DNA of 8,015 nt, from positions 1 to 8,015 of the forward strand of contig DXCD01000190.1 in NCBI GenBank assembly GCA_019116185.1, read 5' to 3'. Origin of the DNA: Candidatus Mediterraneibacter stercorigallinarum. GTDB taxonomy: Bacteria; Bacillota; Clostridia; Lachnospirales; Lachnospiraceae. Position 1 is the first letter of the stretch; every line of letters begins with the position of its first letter. This document shows, piece after piece, positions 1 through 6,300 of this stretch. A program made the translations under genes and the position numbers. Under the pieces are notes generated by a model. That model was not told the DNA's origin. It made no database searches and saw nothing but the letters and a program-made list of their open reading frames with translations.

Positions 1-10
1 TAAGCGGCCG

Positions 11-1789
11 ATGATACTATGCTGGAGACGGCATGGGAAATCCACCCTGGCAGACCGGATCATCGAGATGACAGGGCTTCTGACCAGCCGTGAGATGCAG
101 TCCCAGGTATTGGACAACATGGACCTGGAGAGGGAGCGCGGCATCACCATCAAGGCGCAGGCAGTCCGCACGGTCTACAAGGCGGATGACGGGGAGGAAT
201 ATATCTTCAATCTGATCGACACCCCCGGTCATGTGGACTTTAACTACGAGGTGTCCCGAAGCCTTGCAGCATGCGACGGCGCCATTCTGGTCGTGGACGC
301 GGCCCAGGGCGTGGAGGCGCAGACACTGGCGAATGTGTACCTGGCGCTGGACCATGACCTGGATGTAATGCCGGTCATCAACAAGATTGACCTGCCCAGC
401 GCGGATCCGGACCGTGTGAAAGAAGAGATCGAGGACGTCATCGGCATCGAGGCGGATGACGCGCCGCTCATCTCTGCTAAGACCGGGCAGAATGTACACG
501 AAGTGCTGGAACAGATCGTGAAGAAGATCCCCGCGCCGGAAGGAGACCCGAAAGCTCCGCTGCAGGCGCTGATCTTTGATTCAAAATACGACTCTTATAA
601 GGGTGTTATTGTGTTCTGCCGGATCAAAGAAGGAAGTGTCAGGAAAGGAACGCCCATCCTTATGATGGCGACCGGAGCGACAGCTGAGGTTGTGGAGGTG
701 GGCACATTCGGAGCGGGACAGTTTATTCCCTGTGATGAGCTGGATGCCGGCATGGTAGGATATATCACGGCAAGCCTGAAAAATGTAAAAGAGACCCGGG
801 TGGGTGATACGATCACCAACGCACAGAATCCGTGCGCGGAGCCCCTGCCCGGCTATAAGAAAGTCAACCCAATGGTATACTGCGGGCTTTACCCGGCAGA
901 CGGGGCAAAATACCCGGATCTGAGAGACGCCCTCGAGAAGCTTCAGCTCAATGACGCGGCGCTGCAGTTCGAGGCAGAGACATCTGTTGCCCTGGGATTT
1001 GGATTCCGCTGCGGATTCCTCGGACTTCTTCATCTGGAGATTATTCAGGAGAGGCTGGAGAGAGAGTATAACCTGGATCTGGTGACCACCGCACCCAGCG
1101 TTATCTACAAGATCCATAAGACAAACGGCGAGGTTGTTGACCTGACGAACCCGACCAACATGCCGGACCCGGCGGAGATCGACTATATGGAAGAGCCGAT
1201 GGTGAAGGCAGAGATCATGGTCACATCCGAGTATATCGGCGCGATCATGGACCTGTGCCAGGAGCGGCGCGGCATCTATCAGGGTATGGAGTACATTGAG
1301 GAGAAGCGTGCGGTTCTCAACTATCATCTGCCGCTCAATGAGATTATCTATGACTTCTTTGACGCCCTGAAATCCAGGTCAAGAGGATACGCGTCATTTG
1401 ACTATGAGATGATGGGATATCAGCGCTCTGAGCTGGTGAAGCTGGATATCCTTATTAATAAAGAGGAAGTGGACGCACTGTCCTTTATCGTATTTGCGGG
1501 AAGCGCGTACGAGAGAGGACGGAAGATGTGCGAGAAGCTCAAAGCAGAGATTCCGAGGCAGCTCTTCGAGATCCCCATCCAGGCGGCCATCGGCAGCAAG
1601 ATCATTGCACGCGAGACTGTGAAGGCAATGAGAAAGGACGTGCTGGCGAAGTGTTACGGCGGCGATATCTCGCGTAAGAAAAAACTGCTTGAGAAGCAGA
1701 AGGAAGGAAAGAAGCGCATGCGCCAGGTGGGAAATGTGGAGATCCCGCAGAAGGCATTCATGAGCGTGCTCAAACTGGATGACGATTGA
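11..1789 (+). CDS. lepA: Elongation factor 4 (LepA), N-terminus missing or corrupted
   Basis: LepA is a ribosome-associated cytoplasmic GTPase related to EF-G that acts on stalled or mis-translocated ribosomes and influences initiation. The frame shows all GTPase motifs: the end of the P-loop (HGKST, residues 8-12), switch I RGITI (43-47), DTPGHVDF (70-77), NKID (124-127) and SAK (155-157). EF-G-like domains follow, then the LepA-specific C-terminal domain, ending in a lysine-rich stretch and the conserved NVEIPQKAF segment. The 592-codon frame is close to the usual ~600 residues. However, the residues before HGKST (MILCWRR) do not match the family's normal lead-in, which is of the type IIAHID. 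The first ~33 bases therefore look foreign or damaged, and the ATG at 11 is unlikely to be the true start; about 15-20 native residues are probably missing. From the family and the clean rest of the frame, identity is near certain; the start is not. Confidence 0.95.
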   Translation: MILCWRRHGKSTLADRIIEMTGLLTSREMQSQVLDNMDLERERGITIKAQAVRTVYKADDGEEYIFNLIDTPGHVDFNYEVSRSLAACDGAILVVDAAQGVEAQTLANVYLALDHDLDVMPVINKIDLPSADPDRVKEEIEDVIGIEADDAPLISAKTGQNVHEVLEQIVKKIPAPEGDPKAPLQALIFDSKYDSYKGVIVFCRIKEGSVRKGTPILMMATGATAEVVEVGTFGAGQFIPCDELDAGMVGYITASLKNVKETRVGDTITNAQNPCAEPLPGYKKVNPMVYCGLYPADGAKYPDLRDALEKLQLNDAALQFEAETSVALGFGFRCGFLGLLHLEIIQERLEREYNLDLVTTAPSVIYKIHKTNGEVVDLTNPTNMPDPAEIDYMEEPMVKAEIMVTSEYIGAIMDLCQERRGIYQGMEYIEEKRAVLNYHLPLNEIIYDFFDALKSRSRGYASFDYEMMGYQRSELVKLDILINKEEVDALSFIVFAGSAYERGRKMCEKLKAEIPRQLFEIPIQAAIGSKIIARETVKAMRKDVLAKCYGGDISRKKKLLEKQKEGKKRMRQVGNVEIPQKAFMSVLKLDDD

Positions 1790-1803
1790 TGTATAGCTGC
1801 GTT

Positions 1804-1810
1804 AGAGGAG
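1804..1810 (+). promoter_or_regulatory. Ribosome binding site of hemW
   Basis: AGAGGAG lies 7 bases before the GTG at 1818. It supports the non-ATG start and translation of hemW from a shared lepA-hemW transcript, since no promoter is evident in the 28-base gap. Confidence 0.8.
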
Positions 1811-1817
1811 CAAAAAG

Positions 1818-3044
1818 GTGAAAAAGGAACTGGAACTGTATGTGCACATACCGTTCTGTGTAAAAAAGTGCGCATACTGTGATTTTCTCTCCGGTCCTGC
1901 CGGGGAGGCGGAGAAGGCAGCCTACACGGATGCCCTTCTCCGGGAGATTAAGAGTGTTAAGGATGCTTACCGCGATTACCGCGTGAGCACAGTATTTCTG
2001 GGCGGGGGGACTCCTTCTGTATTGACAGGGGAGGACACCGCCCGTATTTTTCATGCCCTCCGGGAGAATTTCGATATCCGTGAAGACGCGGAGATCACCA
2101 TGGAAGTGAATCCCGGCACTGTGACAGAAGAGAAAGCCGCCTTGTGGAAGAAAAGCGGGATCAACCGTCTGAGCATCGGGCTCCAGTCCGCGGACAACAG
2201 GGAGCTGAAGATGCTGGGGCGGATACACACATATGAGGATTTTCTGGATACATGGGAGACCGTGCGGAATGCAGGCTTTGTAAATGTTAATATAGACCTG
2301 ATCTCAGCGATCCCCGGGCAGACAGTAAAGAGCTGGGAACAGACTCTTCGTACAGCGGCAGAGCTCGGACCGGAGCATCTGTCTGCATACAGCCTTATTA
2401 TAGAAGAGGGGACGCCCTTTTATGATGATTACGGAGAAGACAGCGGTGTAAAGGACTGCATGAATGGAAAGGAGCTGGCATCCCTGCCCGATGAGGACAC
2501 GGAGCGGGAAATCTATCGGATGACAGAACACATTCTGAAGGAGTACGGATACCATAGGTACGAGATATCCAACTATGCGAAGGAAGGCTGTGAGTGCCGT
2601 CACAATCTGGGGTATTGGGAGAGAAAGGAATATCTCGGGCTAGGGTTAGGCGCGTCTTCGCTTGTCAGGGAGCATCGCTTCCATAATACTGCGGATATGG
2701 AGAAATATATGAGAATATTCGGCGGGAACGTATATGTGCCAACGGAGACACCGGAAGAAAAGTCCGAAAGAGCAGATTTCATAGGTAAAGCTGCGGAAGA
2801 GATTGAGATCATGACGGAAAAAGACCGGATAGAGGAGTTCGTGTTCCTTGGGCTGAGGAAGACAACGGGAATATCCTGCCGTGAGTTCAGGGAGAATTTC
2901 GGGAAACCGATTGAAGAAATATACGGCAGGCAGCTCCGCCGTTTTTTAACCCTGGAGCTGATGAAGAAGGAAGGGGACAGGCTGTTTTTGACAGAGAGAG
3001 GACTGGATGTGAGTAATACAGTGTCCGCGGAATTCATGTTGTGA
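1818..3044 (+). CDS. hemW: HemW, radical SAM heme chaperone (oxygen-independent coproporphyrinogen III oxidase-like)
   Basis: HemW is a cytoplasmic radical SAM protein that binds heme and is thought to deliver it to respiratory or other heme proteins. It is often misannotated as HemN. The iron-sulfur motif CVKKCAYCDF (C14, C18, C21) is followed by DF and lacks the fourth cysteine of true HemN (CxxxCxxCxC), which favours HemW. Further family marks are GGGTPS (62-67, SAM-binding glycine motif), IGLQS (120-124) and HNLGYW (262-267), then a HemN_C-type C-terminal region with EFVFLGLR. At 408 residues it is slightly longer than E. coli HemW. The GTG start at 1818 is chosen because AGAGGAG lies 7 bases upstream and no other start leaves room for the conserved ELYVHIPFC lead-in. 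It begins 28 bases after lepA stops, so co-transcription is likely. No heme biosynthesis genes are visible to test its role. Confidence 0.95.
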   Translation: MKKELELYVHIPFCVKKCAYCDFLSGPAGEAEKAAYTDALLREIKSVKDAYRDYRVSTVFLGGGTPSVLTGEDTARIFHALRENFDIREDAEITMEVNPGTVTEEKAALWKKSGINRLSIGLQSADNRELKMLGRIHTYEDFLDTWETVRNAGFVNVNIDLISAIPGQTVKSWEQTLRTAAELGPEHLSAYSLIIEEGTPFYDDYGEDSGVKDCMNGKELASLPDEDTEREIYRMTEHILKEYGYHRYEISNYAKEGCECRHNLGYWERKEYLGLGLGASSLVREHRFHNTADMEKYMRIFGGNVYVPTETPEEKSERADFIGKAAEEIEIMTEKDRIEEFVFLGLRKTTGISCREFRENFGKPIEEIYGRQLRRFLTLELMKKEGDRLFLTERGLDVSNTVSAEFML

Positions 3045-3124
3045 CAGAGGGGGAGTTGTCAAGAATATCAATATGAAGAAAGGAAATTTTGGAGAAACTG
3101 AACAATAAATAGATAAGAAAAACC

Positions 3125-3142
3125 TGGAAAACCGTTGTTGCA
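3125..3142 (+). promoter_or_regulatory. Candidate LacI-family-type operator overlapping the -35 element
   Basis: The 18 bases TGGAAAACCGTTGTTGCA form an imperfect palindrome. Twelve of 18 positions agree with the reverse complement, giving the symmetric core TGnAAnAnCGnTnTTnCA. A central CG, TG...CA ends and A-rich/T-rich half-sites are typical of LacI/GalR-family operators, including catabolite-control sites, though those are usually 14-16 bases. The site overlaps the -35 hexamer, where binding would block RNA polymerase. The regulator is not in the window. This is inferred from a single site, and chance symmetry is possible. Confidence 0.35.
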
Positions 3143-3163
3143 TGAAAATTACTATGATATAAT
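3135..3163 (+). promoter_or_regulatory. Sigma-A-type promoter with extended -10, upstream of the surface protein gene
   Basis: The -10 hexamer TATAAT (3158-3163) is a perfect match and is preceded by TG at 3155-3156, giving an extended -10 (TGnTATAAT). A weak -35, TTGTTG at 3135-3140, sits exactly 17 bases upstream. The predicted start of transcription is near 3170, giving a leader of about 47 bases before the ATG at 3217. The extended -10 can compensate for the poor -35. The position shows that the downstream gene has its own promoter rather than depending on lepA-hemW. Confidence 0.8.
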
Positions 3164-3202
3164 AGAAGAAGTTTTTGGGAAAAACAGGCAGAAAGCACAA
3201 TT

Positions 3203-3213
3203 GAGGAGGAAAG
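3203..3213 (+). promoter_or_regulatory. Strong ribosome binding site of the surface protein gene
   Basis: GAGGAGGAAAG contains a full AGGAGG (3204-3209) with a 7-base spacer to the ATG at 3217. It fixes this ATG as the start; the basic and then hydrophobic signal peptide follows directly. Confidence 0.9.
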
Positions 3214-3216
3214 TTT

Positions 3217-3342
3217 ATGCAAAAAGTAGAAGAATGCAGATTGCGTATCAGCAGAAAGCGCAGACGGAGCCTGCTTAGTCTGCTCTGTGCGTTCACGGTT
3301 TTATGTTCGACATTTCTTACATTTGTACCGGCAGTCCGCGCA
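3217..3342 (+). other. Sec-type signal peptide region
   Basis: Residues 1-42: a long basic n-region containing RKRRR (13-17), a hydrophobic core from about 19 to 37 (leucine, alanine, phenylalanine and valine rich), and a cleavage region VRA|E (after 42) or AEA|A (after 44). No lipobox cysteine follows, so this is not a lipoprotein. No YSIRK motif is present. It indicates export across the membrane. Confidence 0.85.
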
Positions 3343-6300
3343 GAAGCGGCGGATTCTGATGCGCCTGAGCTTGAGAACCTGATCATTGACCGGGTATACG
3401 AGCTTACTCCGATGGGAGAGATTCCTGACGGGGTTACGGTCAATGACACCGGATTTGCGCCGGAGATCACAGAGTATGAAGGCACGGCGTACAGTTCGGT
3501 CAATGAGATAAAGGTATATCCTTTTGCCGAGTCAGATACCGCTGAGGTCCGGGTGAACGGCAGCGATCTGAACAATGAAGGATATTTTACAGTCGATGTG
3601 AGCGAACCGGGCAGCCATGAAGTTAAGGTGGAAGTATCTGACAATGGAGATACCACGGATTATACAGTGGATGTCGAAAAAGTGGATACAGATTACAGGG
3701 ACCGCCGTCCTGTTGTAAAGAATGAAACGATCATGGATGCGCTCAGCGTCTCTACATCGTTTGATAATGAAGAACAGCTTCTGGAGGTCATGGAAAAGGA
3801 CTATAATGTTGTCCTGCCGGAAAGCAGCAAAGCAGACGGTTCCTATGTGGAAACAGAAGAGAGTTATTGGAGCGTGCCAGGCGGAAGCCTGCCGGATGCT
3901 TCCGGGACCGGCGCACCTGTGGAGCTGTTCACGGTGGATCTTGGGGACACATACAGCGTCAGCCGGATCAGGGCGGCATTCGGTCCGTCCAATATGAATC
4001 TGTCGCAGAACCGCGTGCGGATTTCTGTAAGTACAGACGGTGAGACTTGGGAGACCCCTGTTACAAAAGGAAATATGAATACCGGCACACAGTATCATCA
4101 GAATGTGACCCGCTATGAGTTCGGAGTTTCCTATGACGCGAGGTACATCCGCTTTGAGGTGACGAACTGGCAGTTTGGAGATCAGAAAGATCTGCGCATA
4201 TATCAGTTTATGATCTTTTATGACGCTGGAGAAGTTCCGGAGAAGCAGGATGCTCCGGAAGGGGCGGGCGTACCGCACCAGCACGAAGATCGGCATCAGT
4301 ACCTTGCCAGCGGACAGGCTACGGTCGTGGAACGGGGACTTACCATGTCCGGCTGGACTCCGAGCAGCGGCTACGGACGAGGCATCCCCACGGCAGAAGA
4401 ATCAGAGCAGTTCGGTTATGACGGACCGCTGTTCTATGACCCTGATTTTGAGAACCCGGACTACATGCTGTATAATCCGGATGCGTTATGGGGAATTGCA
4501 AAAGCTCCGTTTGGCGGAAACAACATGGCTTCCGCGGGAGAACCTGCGGATTTTATCCCGGAATCCATGAAGCCTTATATCGGTAATGCGATCAGTTTCT
4601 GCTTCGGAGATGAGGGAGGATACAGCACCAGCGAAGCCGAGGCGTTCGGCAAATGGTTCGACTGGACCCGCGAACACTATCCGGGAGTCATCTTACATAC
4701 AAACCAGTTCCCGAACCAGTGGAGCCGCGCGAATCTTCTGGAATATTTCCGGATCGCGGAGCCAGACATGATATGCTGGGATGATTATTACGGCGACTCA
4801 AGCTGGGCAAACCCGTCGAGCATCAATCTCTCTAACGAGAACGTGCAGAAGGACGCGGCGCGCCGGCTGCTGAATCTTAATACATGGAAGTTATACAGGG
4901 AACTGGCTCATGGAGGCATTGACGGCACCGGATCCAAACCGATCCTGTTCGGGCAGTATCTGGATGCGTTTGCATTTAACCATTCCCAGTCCAATAAGAA
5001 TCTGATCGTAAATACTTCGATCCTGTCCGGAGCGAAATGGCTGAACTTCTTCCGTCTGGAATATCAGTTTGACCGCGCTTATCTGTGGGATGAGGATGGC
5101 ACGCCTACACGAGGGCTTCTGGAATGGGGGCAGATCATTGACCGCGTTCATGCTATTGATGATCAGCTGACACGTCTGAACAATGACTGGATCATGTTCA
5201 AGATGGGCACGATCGGGAATGAGGCGAATGCCTCGGCAGATGGTTTCCGCATGGGCAATTTTGACGATGAGTCCAGCAGCGATAAAAACCTGGAATACGG
5301 TCTCGCAGATGTGAGTGTGACAAGCCTTTCTGAGGCTCATGACGGAGGAACGGGAGATGTGGTGCTCGGCTACTACAATACGCTTCCCGGACTGTATGAG
5401 AGCGAGATCGCAGAATACTTTGAGGGCGCGACAGCGCCGAAGGCATTCATGATCATGAACGGTCTTGTTGCCGGCCAGGCTGAAAGATACAATCAATTCA
5501 ATATTCCTGCAAGGGAAGCCGGATCGTCTGACAACACGCGCCAGGAGATCACGGTCACAGTGGACGCTGATTTTGCGGCGGAACACACACTGTATATGGT
5601 AGATAAAGATGATACAGACGAGAATGGAAGCGGCAGGATCAAAGAGGTTGAGCTCAGCGGCAGCAGCTTTACCGTGACTCTGGGAGGCGGGGAAGCAAAT
5701 CTATACTTCTGGGATACAGATACAACGGCTTCCGCTGATTCCGAAGGAGAAGGAACATATGCGTCATTTGCTTTCGATTCCCACAGCGAAACCTACTGGC
5801 AGCCTGCAGAAACATCCGAAACCTACACCGTGGCAAACACATTTGCTCCTTGTACGATCGATCAGGTGACGATCCTGGAAAAGGGAAGCGCTGTGAAAGA
5901 GTTCCATCTGGAATATCTGGATGAGAATGGTGATTGGCAGTCTTTCGGGGAAGCAGGGACCGAGATCGGCGCGGTGACGACAGTGGCGGCAGACGCGTCT
6001 GTGAAGGCGCAGGGAATCCGTTTGGTGATCACAGAGGCGGATGGGATTCCGGCTGTCTATGAGATCCAGGTGCAGGAAGCTGCCGCAGAAGACCCGGATC
6101 AGGTGAATACACTGCAGGTCAATGACAATACACTTGGAGACGGACTGTTCCGGTTCAGCTATGATGAGCTCTGGTCTTATAGAGAGACGGAGTCGAATGA
6201 CGGCATGATGAGCGGATCTTATCCGATAGAAAATGACGGACATTTCTCTAACTGGGCAGATGCAGAGGCATCCTTCAAGTTCTATGGCACAGGCGTGGAG

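Larger units (their letters stand above)
3045..3216. other. Intergenic region between hemW and the surface protein gene
   Basis: This 172-base AT-rich gap holds the promoter, the candidate operator and the ribosome binding site listed separately. I see no convincing stem-loop followed by a T-run after hemW, so there is no obvious intrinsic terminator; read-through from hemW into the next gene is possible. No small gene or structured RNA is evident. Confidence 0.7.

Noticed and set aside
17..499. Long reverse-strand open frame opposite lepA (160 codons)
   Set aside because: It lies wholly antisense to a conserved LepA GTPase domain and has no ribosome binding site or recognisable protein pattern; a by-product of GC-rich codon use.
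581..1327. 248-codon reverse-strand open frame opposite lepA
   Set aside because: It overlaps well-conserved LepA sequence throughout and its translation is rich in Cys, His and Arg as expected of a shadow frame.
3045..3061. Possible terminator hairpin after hemW (GACA...TGTC)
   Set aside because: The stem is only about four base pairs and no T-run follows, so it is not a convincing intrinsic terminator.
3253..3285. Twin-arginine (Tat) export motif in the signal peptide (RRRSLL)
   Set aside because: The match to the Tat consensus is partial and the hydrophobic core is long and strongly hydrophobic, which fits Sec export better.
2946..3656. Reverse-strand open frame crossing the hemW end, the intergenic region and the surface protein start
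   Set aside because: It runs antisense through a clear promoter, ribosome binding site and signal peptide, and its translation shows no family features.
3532..4296. 254-codon reverse-strand open frame, with other antisense frames at 4891-5586, 5764-6330, 6406-6984 and 7303-7758
   Set aside because: All lie opposite the single continuous multi-domain frame, which has domain-level support. None has a start signal or a recognisable product.
4220..4570. Forward 116-codon open frame inside the surface protein gene
   Set aside because: It is in a different frame from the supported gene, has an Arg/Ser-rich low-information translation and no ribosome binding site.
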